The notes beneath the pieces were generated by a model. That model made no database searches. It had not been told where the DNA came from and saw only the letters and a list, made by a program, of their open reading frames with translations. The position numbers were made by a program, and so were the translations under genes. From Cyclobacteriaceae bacterium (lineage in GTDB: Bacteria; Bacteroidota; Bacteroidia; Cytophagales; Cyclobacteriaceae): a stretch of DNA of 13,546 nucleotides. The stretch's first letter is position 1. Every line of letters begins with the position of its first letter. Of this stretch, positions 1 to 6,961 are shown piece after piece. The stretch covers positions 1-13,546 of the forward strand of contig JANYKP010000046.1 of the NCBI GenBank assembly GCA_025358195.1, given 5' to 3'.

Positions 1-133
1 GGAAATCGCCGATAAGCTTTTTGTGTCGGTCAATACGGTTAAGTCCCATTCGTCCAGCCTGTTTCTGAAATTGGAAGTCAGCCGGAGAACGCAGGCGATA
101 CAGCGGGGGAAGGAATTGAGGCTTATTCCGTAA
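1..133 (+). CDS. LuxR-type HTH regulator, C-terminal fragment
   Basis: Partial gene that enters from the left edge. Read from base 2, it gives 43 residues and ends at the TAA at 131-133. The peptide EIADKLFVSVNTVKSH matches the recognition-helix half of the LuxR/GerE helix-turn-helix (PF00196). It is followed by the usual tail of the type LEVSRRTQAI, here ending KELRLIP, where many family members end AKELGLI. This is the DNA-binding end of a LuxR-family transcription factor. The N-terminal sensing or receiver part is outside the window, so it cannot be placed as NarL-like, MalT-like or a two-component receiver protein. Nothing here shows that it controls the genes downstream. Confidence 0.85.
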   Translation, partial: EIADKLFVSVNTVKSHSSSLFLKLEVSRRTQAIQRGKELRLIP

Positions 134-265
134 TCTATAGACGGACCGTTTTTCCTCAACTTTAGAACTATTTTCAACCGAATTGAGGAATTCATACTTT
201 CGGGTGAAGGACCTTCGAGGTTGCCAGGTCATATTTGGACCATTCATAACACAAAACAAAATCAT
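134..265 (+). other. Intergenic gap with an 8-bp inverted repeat
   Basis: No gene is seen between the LuxR fragment and the DUF4199 gene. The gap contains the inverted repeat TTCCTCAA (152-159) / TTGAGGAA (183-190) with a 23-nt loop. There is no T-run after the right arm, so it is not a convincing intrinsic terminator. The sequence CATATTTG at 230-237 resembles a Bacteroidota -7 element (TAnnTTTG) with one mismatch, but no matching -33 TTTG was found at the right distance. Confidence 0.35.
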
Positions 266-811
266 ATGAAGAAAATCGTACTCACATTTGGTCTGATTGC
301 GGGTGCCATCTTTGCGGCTACCATGTTCAGCGTCCTGCCACTTTGGAAAAACGGCACCATCACTTTTGAGAATGGGGAATTGGTGGGTTACACCTCGATG
401 GTCATTGTGCTATCGATGGTTTTCTTTGGAGTAAAGTCGTATCGCGACAATCACCTCAACGGCTCAATCACCTTCGGCCAGGCATTGAAGGTCGGATCAT
501 TGATTTCGTTGGTCGCAGCCTTGGGGTATGCCATTAGCTGGGAATTTTATTTTAATCTCGTTGCCCCGGATTTTATGGAGGAGTATGCGGCTTTTTGCAT
601 AAATAAGGCAAAAGACAGCGGTGCCACGGAGGCAGCCGTACAAAAGATTATAACACAGATGGATCAAGCCAAACAGATGTATAAAAATCCTCTTCTTCGG
701 TTTGGGATGACTCTGGCAGAAATACTACCCGTAGGTATTCTGATCAGTCTGATCAGTGCAGCGCTACTTCGCAAGAAATCATTCATGGCCTCACAATTGC
801 CACGGCCTTAA
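266..811 (+). CDS. DUF4199 domain-containing membrane protein
   Basis: A 181-residue protein beginning MKKIVLTFGLIAGAIF. This ATG was chosen over an upstream in-frame ATG at 221 because the extra 15 residues are polar and the hydrophobic first helix begins right after MKK. Four membrane segments are visible, at roughly residues 4-25, 40-56, 73-95 and 146-168. A charged stretch (about 99-140) sits between the third and fourth. Size, four-helix layout and the motif SITFGQALKVG fit the DUF4199 family, which is common in Bacteroidota and has no known function. The C-terminal end SQLPRP and the TAA stop are encoded by a 32-bp REP-like palindrome, so the natural C-terminus was probably altered when that element arrived. 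The next gene, nnrD/E, starts about 60 bp downstream. Confidence 0.8.
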   Translation: MKKIVLTFGLIAGAIFAATMFSVLPLWKNGTITFENGELVGYTSMVIVLSMVFFGVKSYRDNHLNGSITFGQALKVGSLISLVAALGYAISWEFYFNLVAPDFMEEYAAFCINKAKDSGATEAAVQKIITQMDQAKQMYKNPLLRFGMTLAEILPVGILISLISAALLRKKSFMASQLPRP

Positions 812-825
812 GGCCGTGGCAATTG
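794..825. repeat. 32-bp perfect REP-like palindrome overlapping a stop codon
   Basis: Left arm CAATTGCCACGGCCTT (794-809) is followed immediately by its exact reverse complement (810-825). The centre CCTTAAGG is the same as in the two palindromes at 5890-5960, although the outer arms differ. This suggests one REP-like family with a TTAA centre. The element carries the TAA stop of the DUF4199 gene and lies just upstream of nnrD/E. In RNA it would form a strong hairpin that could stop transcription or protect a 3' end. No U-run follows, so a classical terminator is not supported. Confidence 0.75.
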
Positions 826-872
826 AAATGCACCTCACCTCAACTTCTCTAAGAAAGATCGTAACTTCGTTC

Positions 873-2372
873 GTGCTCAAGATTCTAACTACCCAACAAA
901 TCAAAGCGTTGGATGCCTACACCATCCAACACACGCCGATTAACTCCATTGACCTCATGGAACGTGCCTGCCTGGCGTTTGTACAGTGGTTTGTTCAGCG
1001 ATTTGATGCTTCAAAAAAAGTTGGAATTATTTGTGGCACAGGTAACAATGGAGGTGATGGCCTTGGGATTGCTAGAATTCTGAATGACTGGGGTTATTGG
1101 GTGAGCGTCTGGATTGTGCGGGGACCCGGCAAAGTGTCTGAGGATTTCAAAATCAACTTCGATCGTCTCGACAAAAGGATAAAAGTCTCCGATTTTGTTT
1201 TTTCGGCAAGCACTGAAGCGTTTACCGGTCGCGACATATTGATTGACGCCGTGTTTGGTTCTGGCCTCTCGCGTCCAGCGGAAGGAATTTATGCGCAAGC
1301 GATTCAGGCCATCAATTCAAGCAAGGCCGTTCGTATAGCCGTCGACATTCCATCCGGTCTTTTTGCTGACGGACATTCAACAGGAACGATTGTAAACGCC
1401 GATTTCACAGTATCCTTTCATCTCCCGAAACTTGCTTTCCTGTTCGGGGAAAATCATTCGCATGTAGGGGAATGGCACGTGGTGGATATCGGATTACTTA
1501 AATCATTTATCAGGGAAGTCAAAACATCCTATTACTATCTCACCAGAAAGGGTGTAAAGAAAATCCTAAAGCCACGATCGACATTTGCCCACAAGGGCGA
1601 TTATGGAAAGGCGTTGCTGATTGCCGGCAGCTATGGAAAGATGGGAGCTTGTGTGCTGGCCGCTCGTGCCTCCCTTCGCGCCGGTGTGGGTTTGCTGACG
1701 GTTCATGTTCCGAAAGTAGGATACGCCATTCTCCAATCCACGGTTCCGGAAGCCATGGTCTCCGTTGACGTCAATAATGAAATTTTTTCTGCCGCTCCCT
1801 CTTTGGATTCTTTTGATGTGATTGGCATTGGCCCCGGCCTTGGATTTGCCAAAGAAACCATCCATGGTTTTAAAAAAATTCTGGAGTCCGGCAAGCCACT
1901 GGTGATCGATGCGGATGCGTTGAATATGTTGAGTTCTCACAGGGAGCTGTTGCAAACAATTCCAGAAGGGAGTATTCTCACCCCACATCCAAAAGAGTTT
2001 GAACGATTGGTTGGAATGTGGAAGGATGATTTTGAACGCTTGGAAAAGCAGATTCAGCTAGCGAAGGAAACCAAGGCCGTAATAATCTTAAAAGGCGCTC
2101 ACACATCCATTGCAACCCCGAAAGGAGAAGTGTATTTCAACAGTACAGGCAACCCAGGGATGGCAACCGGTGGAAGCGGAGATGTCCTGACGGGAATTCT
2201 CACGGCATTGCTCGCTCAAAAATATTCGGCAGAAAAAACGGCAATTCTCGGAGTTTATCTTCACGGCTTAACGGGTGACCTTGCGGCCATGGAAAAAGGG
2301 ACGAATTCACTGATTGCCTCTGACCTGGTTGATTTTCTGTCATATGCCTTTAAGGAATTAGCGAGGGATTAA
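873..2372 (+). CDS. nnrD/nnrE fusion: Bifunctional NAD(P)H-hydrate epimerase / ADP-dependent NAD(P)H-hydrate dehydratase
   Basis: A 499-residue cytosolic repair enzyme that restores damaged NADHX and NADPHX. The N-terminal epimerase domain (about 1-215, YjeF_N) has GTGNNGGDGL at 55-64, a DAVFGSGL strand and VDIPSGL. The C-terminal dehydratase domain (about 230-499, ribokinase-like carbohydrate kinase fold) has AGSYGKMGA, GIGPGLG, VIDADALN, LTPHPKEF and GGSGDVLTG, with the likely catalytic Asp at 437. The length is normal for the fused form. The GTG start at 873 was chosen because it gives MLKILTTQQIKALDAYTI, which matches how family members begin. An in-frame ATG at 828 would add 15 unconserved residues and cannot be excluded. 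The reading frame also extends back through the REP-like palindrome, but that part is not homologous. It stands alone as a housekeeping gene. Confidence 0.93.
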   Translation: MLKILTTQQIKALDAYTIQHTPINSIDLMERACLAFVQWFVQRFDASKKVGIICGTGNNGGDGLGIARILNDWGYWVSVWIVRGPGKVSEDFKINFDRLDKRIKVSDFVFSASTEAFTGRDILIDAVFGSGLSRPAEGIYAQAIQAINSSKAVRIAVDIPSGLFADGHSTGTIVNADFTVSFHLPKLAFLFGENHSHVGEWHVVDIGLLKSFIREVKTSYYYLTRKGVKKILKPRSTFAHKGDYGKALLIAGSYGKMGACVLAARASLRAGVGLLTVHVPKVGYAILQSTVPEAMVSVDVNNEIFSAAPSLDSFDVIGIGPGLGFAKETIHGFKKILESGKPLVIDADALNMLSSHRELLQTIPEGSILTPHPKEFERLVGMWKDDFERLEKQIQLAKETKAVIILKGAHTSIATPKGEVYFNSTGNPGMATGGSGDVLTGILTALLAQKYSAEKTAILGVYLHGLTGDLAAMEKGTNSLIASDLVDFLSYAFKELARD

Positions 2373-2614
2373 TTTACTTTAAACGAGGGTGTCCCTATAC
2401 CCATCAGACTGCCAGGCGACAGTTCTATTTTTCTTCTCGCATCACCTTCCTCAGATACTGACTACTAACCTGTCCGGGTGTATTTGTATCGAAAGCCCAA
2501 CCTTTAAAGTAATTCCACGTGATGGTAATATGCGGAAACAAAATTCCCCACTTTTTAAACTTCTGGCTTACAATTTGCATCTAAACGATGATTAATGCCC
2601 TCAAATAGGAAAGA
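2373..2614 (+). other. Intergenic region, no supported gene
   Basis: 242 bp between nnrD/E and the small T9SS-domain gene. A 68-codon open frame at 2389-2595 is Cys- and Pro-rich with no recognisable domain, and its composition is unlike the neighbouring proteins, so it is not called. No strong hairpin or consensus promoter was found. TGTATTTG (near 2477) and TACAATTTG (near 2569) only loosely resemble the Bacteroidota -7 box. Confidence 0.5.
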
Positions 2615-2968
2615 ATGAGACTCCTCAAAACCCTATTATTTACAGTAATAATAGCCTTTATAACCCAAATTGCGTGGGGACAAGGCCATGAAGTATTTTC
2701 CCCTGATCGTGGAGATGGGATAAAACTGGTGAAAATTTTCCCCAATCCGGCCACCGACTATCTGAGTATTAAATTCGAGGCTCCTCTGGCGAAGACCATT
2801 AAGCTTACCCTGCATAATATCATCGGTAATTCCTTGGAAGTGGAAAGTGAAATCGTCGATGATCACGAAATACGTCTAAGAGTGAAAGACCTTCCGGCGG
2901 GAGTTTACCTGCTGGCATTGAAAGAAGATGGTCGTTCGCAGAGTTCGTTCAAGTTCTTAAAGCGCTAA
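2615..2968 (+). CDS. Small secreted protein made almost entirely of a T9SS type A sorting domain
   Basis: A 117-residue protein. Residues 1-22 form a signal peptide (MRLLKTLLFTVIIAFITQIA, then WG, likely cut before Q23). After a linker of about 15 residues, the rest is a Por secretion-system C-terminal domain (PF18962-like): VKIFPNPATDYLSIKF at 39-54, a beta-rich middle, DLPAGVYLLAL at 92-102, and a basic end KFLKR. In this family the domain normally directs a large cargo through the type IX system and is then removed and replaced by a lipopolysaccharide anchor. Here there is essentially no cargo. AGGAAAG lies directly before the ATG. It could be a small surface protein in its own right, a remnant of a larger gene, or a non-exported decoy. 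No T9SS machinery gene is nearby. Confidence 0.85.
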   Translation: MRLLKTLLFTVIIAFITQIAWGQGHEVFSPDRGDGIKLVKIFPNPATDYLSIKFEAPLAKTIKLTLHNIIGNSLEVESEIVDDHEIRLRVKDLPAGVYLLALKEDGRSQSSFKFLKR

Positions 2969-3000
2969 CCTCATTTTATTAGTCAATTGGTTTCTTTATT

Positions 3001-3022
3001 TTTCAGGGCCCTAATCCTGAAA
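3001..3022 (+). promoter_or_regulatory. Inverted repeat abutting the gluconokinase start codon
   Basis: TTTCAGG (3001-3007) and its exact complement CCTGAAA (3016-3022) flank an 8-nt spacer. The right arm ends one base before the TTG start of the gluconokinase gene. As DNA this is a plausible operator for a dimeric repressor of the gluconate genes. As RNA the hairpin would mask the ribosome-binding region. A weak promoter-like TATTTTTC (2997-3004) overlaps the left arm. There is no T-run, and the position argues against a terminator. Confidence 0.4.
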
Positions 3023-3023
3023 C

Positions 3024-4496
3024 TTGAAATACATCCTGTCTGTAGACATCGGCACGACCAGTGCGAAAGCTTTGGTTATCAGTCAACGTGGTGATGTGCT
3101 GGCCAGCACCCGCGAATTTTATCCCACCCACCATCCGCTGCCGGATTTTAGCGAACAAGACCCGCAAGAGATTTTTAATGCGGTAGAAAAAATCATCCGG
3201 CATACTGCTGGTAAGGTCAAGGGAAATGTGGAGGGGGTCTGTTTCAGTAGTGCTATGCACAGCCTTATGGCAGTGGATGAGAACGGGGAGGCTCTGACAC
3301 CGCTGATCATTTGGGCCGATTTACGAAGTAAGAATGAGGCACTCGAAATAGCATCCACCGTCGGGCAAAAAATTTACGAGGAGACCGGCACACCCATTCA
3401 TTCGATGTCTCCCTTGTGCAAACTTCTATGGTTAAAAAAAAATCGAGAAGAACTTTTCAGGAAGACAACCCGGTTTATCGGCATTAAGGAATACATCTGG
3501 GTTAAGCTATTTCATGAGTTTGCGATTGATCATTCCATTGCATCCGCCACGGGATTGTTCAACACCATCACAAAATCCTGGTCAACTACCGCGCTCGAGA
3601 CCGCCGGGGTCTCAGCCCAGCAACTTTCAATTCCTTGTTCAGTCTATAAGATTTTTAATAACCTTGATAAACAACGTTTGAAAGATGTAGGCCTCGCTCC
3701 AACTGTTCAATGGATTATTGGAGCAAGTGACGGCTGTCTTGCGAACCTGGGAAGTGGCGCGATGGATGAACAGACGCTTTCACTTACTATTGGCACCAGT
3801 GGTGCGGTGAGAAAGAAAGTGACGAAAAATTATCCGGATGCACAGGGAAGAACCTTCCACTATCTCCTCGATGAGGAGACTATTATTTCGGGGGGTGCCA
3901 CGAATAATGGCGCGATCCTGGTGCAATGGTTTTCAGAAAAATTCCTAAAAGAAAAAGTCGACGTAAAATTATTTGGCGAACGGGCAGCAACGATTCCGGC
4001 GGGTTCAGATGGCTTGATTTTTCTTCCTTACCTTCTTGGTGAACGAGCTCCTGTCTTTGACCCCGAATCGACCGGCGTATTTTTTGGGGTTCGTCAAAAA
4101 CATTCCATCGAACATTTCATGCGGGCAATTTTGGAAGGTATAGGGTATGCCCTTTTCTCCATTGCCAAAATTGTGGAAGTGAACTCGGGTGCGTATCAAA
4201 AAGTAGTGGCGAGCGGAGGCTTCATTAAGTCCCCGCAGTGGGTACAGATGGTGGCAGATATTTTTGGAAAGGAAGTCACTGTCCGGGGAACAGAAGATGC
4301 TTCGGCACTCGGGGCCGCATTGATGGGTTTCAAGGCATTGGGCGTTGAGACCGATTTCAAATTTCCAACTGAGAAAATATATTATCCGGATAAGACCACG
4401 CATGAGGCGTATGGCCACTATTTTGCAGTGTTCGAAAACCTATATCCTCACTTGTCTGTTGATTTCCATCTTCTCAATAAAATCACAAAAGTTTAG
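3024..4496 (+). CDS. gntK: Gluconokinase, FGGY family
   Basis: A 490-residue cytosolic kinase predicted to phosphorylate D-gluconate to 6-phosphogluconate with ATP. The FGGY family landmarks appear in order. The N-terminal ATPase/sugar lobe has DIGTTSAKAL at 8-17. The gluconokinase-typical SSAMHSLMAVDENG is near 75-88, followed by PLIIWADLRS. GASDG gives the likely catalytic base Asp236. IGTSGAVR is at 256-263 and LGERAPVFDPESTG at 338-351. The C-terminal FGGY signature VVASGGFIKSPQW is followed by EDASALGAALMG (424-435). The start is TTG: it is the only start placing MKYILSVDIGTTS correctly at the N-terminus. The GntP permease follows after 5 bp and a 6-phosphogluconate dehydrogenase further on, which makes gluconate much more likely than xylulose or glycerol as substrate. 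This is the FGGY type, as in Bacillus GntK, and not the small P-loop type of E. coli. Confidence 0.92.
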   Translation: MKYILSVDIGTTSAKALVISQRGDVLASTREFYPTHHPLPDFSEQDPQEIFNAVEKIIRHTAGKVKGNVEGVCFSSAMHSLMAVDENGEALTPLIIWADLRSKNEALEIASTVGQKIYEETGTPIHSMSPLCKLLWLKKNREELFRKTTRFIGIKEYIWVKLFHEFAIDHSIASATGLFNTITKSWSTTALETAGVSAQQLSIPCSVYKIFNNLDKQRLKDVGLAPTVQWIIGASDGCLANLGSGAMDEQTLSLTIGTSGAVRKKVTKNYPDAQGRTFHYLLDEETIISGGATNNGAILVQWFSEKFLKEKVDVKLFGERAATIPAGSDGLIFLPYLLGERAPVFDPESTGVFFGVRQKHSIEHFMRAILEGIGYALFSIAKIVEVNSGAYQKVVASGGFIKSPQWVQMVADIFGKEVTVRGTEDASALGAALMGFKALGVETDFKFPTEKIYYPDKTTHEAYGHYFAVFENLYPHLSVDFHLLNKITKV

Positions 4497-4501
4497 GAAG
4501 C

Positions 4502-5806
4502 ATGTCATTGCTCATCGTCATCGGGTGCATTCTCTTACTGCTGGCGCTGATTTTGCTAAAATTAAATCCACTGCTGGCACTGCTGACGGTCTCGATCGTG
4601 GCAGGTCTTTCTCTTGGTCTCGCGCCTGACCTGGTGGTAAAATCCATTCAGACAGGTGTGGGCGATACGCTTGGAAGCCTCGCCTTGGTGCTGGGGCTTG
4701 GTGCCATGTTTGGAAAAATGATTGAAATCAGCGGCGCTGCTCGTCAGATTAGTGAAACACTTGTTTCAAAATTTGGCAAAGAGCGGTTGCCGTGGGCCAT
4801 GATGCTCACGGGGCTGGTGGTTGGCATTCCTCTTTTTTATAATGCGGGTTTTGTAATCCTTGTTCCGTTGGTTTTTTCAGTCGCGCAAACCTCGCGGGTT
4901 CCGTTGCTGTGGGTTGCAATTCCAATGGCAGCATCGCTATCGGTAACCCATGGATTTCTTCCGCCTCATCCCGGGCCCACAGCCATTGCTTCCATCTTTA
5001 AGGCAGACCTGGGAAAGACGCTGTTGTATGGTTTCGTGCTGGCCTTGCCAATTGCGGTAATTGCGGGCCCGTTCTTTGCCAGGTTGATGAAGAAAATAAA
5101 AACCGGTGAGATTAAATCGGTTCCCTTGACCGCAACAATTGATGAACTTCCTTCTGTCGGACTTAGCTTTGGACTGGCTGTATTCCCAGTCTTATTAATA
5201 TCGTTCGCTACTGTTGGCACTAGTTTCCTGGGGTTGAACAGTTCGGTCATTCATCTTCTTGGTGAACCGGTACTCGCCCTGTTGCTGGCATTGCTTCTCG
5301 CTTGTTATTTATTGGGTTGGAGAAGGGGGATGTCGATGAAGCAGATGATGACTTTCTTGCAAGACTCCGTCTCCGCCATTGCCATGATCATGATGGTGAT
5401 TGCCGCCGGTGGTGGATTCAAACAAGTTTTGATAGACAGCGGTGTAGCCAAAGAAGTAGCCTTCCAGGCATCACGGTTGTCATTGTCTCCATTGGTTTTG
5501 GCGTGGCTGATAGCGGCAGTGGTTCGCTTATCAATCGGTTCGGCAACGGTGGCGGGTCTGACAGCAGCAGGGATCGTGTCAACCATGGCCCAGGGACCGG
5601 ATGTAAACCCCGAATTGATGGTGCTGAGTGTAGGTGCCGGAAGTCTTCTATGCTCGCATGTGAATGACACGGGTTTCTGGATGTTTAAAGAATACTTTAA
5701 TTTGTCGCTCAAGCAAACCTTTTTGTCGTGGAGTACAATGGAAACGATAATTTCCATCCTCGGACTAATGGGTGTATTGATTCTGAGTAAGATTATCGGG
5801 GTTTGA
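4502..5806 (+). CDS. gntP: Gluconate:H+ symporter, GntP family permease
   Basis: A 434-residue, very hydrophobic inner-membrane transporter with about 12 or more membrane segments, close to the usual family length of about 440-450. GntP-family signatures are visible: IPLFYNAGFVILVPLVF (109-125), GFLPPHPGPTAIA (151-163), AAGGGFKQVLIDSGVA (301-316), SIGSATVAGLTAAG (344-357) and SHVNDTGFWMFKEYF (385-399). It begins 5 bp after the gluconokinase stop, and AGGAAG overlapping that stop can serve as its ribosome-binding site, so the two genes are very probably co-transcribed. The linkage to gluconokinase supports gluconate as substrate. Other GntP-family members carry related sugar acids such as fructuronate or idonate, so the exact substrate is inferred from context. 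Confidence 0.92.
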   Translation: MSLLIVIGCILLLLALILLKLNPLLALLTVSIVAGLSLGLAPDLVVKSIQTGVGDTLGSLALVLGLGAMFGKMIEISGAARQISETLVSKFGKERLPWAMMLTGLVVGIPLFYNAGFVILVPLVFSVAQTSRVPLLWVAIPMAASLSVTHGFLPPHPGPTAIASIFKADLGKTLLYGFVLALPIAVIAGPFFARLMKKIKTGEIKSVPLTATIDELPSVGLSFGLAVFPVLLISFATVGTSFLGLNSSVIHLLGEPVLALLLALLLACYLLGWRRGMSMKQMMTFLQDSVSAIAMIMMVIAAGGGFKQVLIDSGVAKEVAFQASRLSLSPLVLAWLIAAVVRLSIGSATVAGLTAAGIVSTMAQGPDVNPELMVLSVGAGSLLCSHVNDTGFWMFKEYFNLSLKQTFLSWSTMETIISILGLMGVLILSKIIGV

Positions 5807-5858
5807 AGATTAATTTTATGCGATGACGATTTAATTTCAAGTGTTGAGAGTATCGGGT

Positions 5859-5872
5859 TGGACTAAAGTCCA
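5859..5872. repeat. Short dyad of a second REP-like type
   Basis: TGGACT-AA-AGTCCA forms a 6-bp stem directly upstream of the two larger REP-like units. Its GACTAAAGTC core differs from the CCTTAAGG core of those units. It could be a degenerate REP unit or part of the same composite element. Confidence 0.4.
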
Positions 5873-5876
5873 TATG

Positions 5877-5962
5877 TTGGAGGAATTATGTAACCCCCAA
5901 CCTTAAGGTTGGGGCTACTTTGGAGGAATTATGTAACCCCAACCTTAAGGTTGGGGTTACTT
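5877..5962. repeat. Two tandem REP-like units with palindromic cores
   Basis: Two near-identical units of 42-43 bp lie head to tail. Each begins TTGGAGGAATTATGTA and continues into a palindrome. In copy 1 (5877-5919) the core CCCCAACCTT/AAGGTTGGGG (5895-5914) is perfect but the outer arm carries an extra C and a mismatch. In copy 2 (5920-5962) the 28-bp palindrome GTAACCCCAACCTT with its complement (5933-5960) is perfect. The shared CCTTAAGG centre links them to the palindrome at 794-825. They separate gntP from the 6-phosphogluconate dehydrogenase gene and could form hairpins that lower read-through. No REP-associated tyrosine transposase gene is present in this window. Confidence 0.75.
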
Positions 5963-5982
5963 GTGACAAGATAAAAAGGGGC

Positions 5983-6017
5983 TTTGCCCAAATGAGTTTG
6001 TATGAAATTCATTTTTG
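5983..6017 (+). promoter_or_regulatory. Possible promoter of the 6-phosphogluconate dehydrogenase gene
   Basis: TTTG at 5983-5986 and CATTTTTG at 6010-6017 (one mismatch to TAnnTTTG) are separated by 23 nt. That is at the long end of what is usual for Bacteroidota promoters. The site lies after the REP units and 42 bp before the ATG at 6059, where a separate promoter would be expected. It is a weak match. Confidence 0.25.
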
Positions 6018-6058
6018 ACTGGACACTACTGAAGGCGGGTACCAACTAAATTTATCAC

Positions 6059-6958
6059 ATGCAAATTGGATTGATTGGTCTTGGAAAAATGGGTTGCAAC
6101 CTGGCCCTCAACATGAAGAAGAAAGGTCACACGGTGGTGGCTTTTGACGCCAACAAGGCAGCTATGGAACGAATCCAGGGAGAAGGGATTAAGACCGTTT
6201 CCTCCATAAGCGACCTTGCACAAGCATTGACAGGTCGCAGGGTCATATGGATGATGGTGCCCGCCGGACAGGTAGTCGATGTTGTCCTCATCAATCTCAA
6301 AAATTATCTCCATGCTGACGACGTGGTTATTGATGGTGGAAATTCTTTTTACAAAGATTCGATCACACGAGCAAAAGACCTTGAAAAGCAGGGCGTCCAC
6401 TTGCTGGATTGCGGAACGAGTGGCGGTGTGGACGGTGCCTTACACGGTGTATGCCTGATGATCGGAGGATGGAAAGACGCCTTTGATTATTGCGAACCGT
6501 TATTAAAATCTATTTCCGTTGAGCAAGGCTATCTTTATTGTGGCAAGAGTGGCAGCGGACATTTTGTAAAAATGATACACAATGGCATTGAGTACGGCAT
6601 GATGCAGTCGATTGCTGAGGGCTTTGAGCTTATGAACAAGCATAATCCAACTATGAATTTGGCGGCGATCGCTGACGTATGGAACCACGGGTCCGTTGTA
6701 AGGAGTTGGCTATTGGAGCTCACACAGCGTGCTCTGGAGAAAGACAAAAATCTTGAATCGATAAAAGGCATTATGCATTCGTCGGGTGAAGGTAAATGGA
6801 CGGTGGAAACAGCCCTTGAGATGGGTGTACCCGTGCCCGTGATCACCATGTCGCTGTTGATGCGCTACCGTTCACAGCAGGAGGACACATTTTCCGGCAA
6901 GGTAGTCGCTGCCTTGCGCAATGAGTTTGGAGGTCATGCGGTGGAGAAGAAGGGGTAG
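6059..6958 (+). CDS. gnd: 6-phosphogluconate dehydrogenase (decarboxylating), short type
   Basis: A 299-residue cytosolic enzyme predicted to convert 6-phosphogluconate to ribulose 5-phosphate, CO2 and reduced nicotinamide cofactor. The N-terminal Rossmann domain has GLGKMG (7-12). Asp30 lies at the end of the second strand (VVAFDANK), a position where an acidic residue usually means NAD preference over NADP. Substrate and catalytic motifs follow: GGNSFYKDS, LDCGTSGGVDG, and GSGHFVKMIHNGIEYG with Lys171 and Asn175. The C-terminal helical domain is short, as in the roughly 300-residue class (YqeC/GntZ-like) and unlike the 470-residue classical enzyme. It lies 252 bp after gntP on the same strand and completes a gluconate to pentose phosphate route. 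Its stop is 3 bp from that of the convergent kinase gene. NAD preference is an inference. Confidence 0.92.
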   Translation: MQIGLIGLGKMGCNLALNMKKKGHTVVAFDANKAAMERIQGEGIKTVSSISDLAQALTGRRVIWMMVPAGQVVDVVLINLKNYLHADDVVIDGGNSFYKDSITRAKDLEKQGVHLLDCGTSGGVDGALHGVCLMIGGWKDAFDYCEPLLKSISVEQGYLYCGKSGSGHFVKMIHNGIEYGMMQSIAEGFELMNKHNPTMNLAAIADVWNHGSVVRSWLLELTQRALEKDKNLESIKGIMHSSGEGKWTVETALEMGVPVPVITMSLLMRYRSQQEDTFSGKVVAALRNEFGGHAVEKKG

Positions 6959-6961
6959 CTA

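Noticed and set aside
140..190. Possible intrinsic terminator after the LuxR fragment
   Set aside because: The inverted repeat has a 23-nt loop and no following T-run, so it does not meet the form of an intrinsic terminator.
756..872. N-terminal extension of nnrD/E through the palindrome
   Set aside because: The first 39 codons overlap the DUF4199 gene and the palindrome and resemble no epimerase sequence. Homology begins at MLKILTTQQ. An ATG at 828 remains possible but adds unconserved residues.
1011..1988. Minus-strand open frames within nnrD/E
   Set aside because: No domains are recognisable, and all lie opposite the conserved reading frame of nnrD/E.
2389..2595. 68-codon open reading frame on the plus strand in the nnrD/E to T9SS gap
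   Set aside because: No domain or signal peptide, odd composition rich in Ser, Pro and Cys, no ribosome-binding site, and a length easily reached by chance.
5859..5962. Palindromes considered as a CRISPR array
   Set aside because: There are only two units with no unique spacers between them and no cas genes. The symmetrical arms fit REP-like elements.
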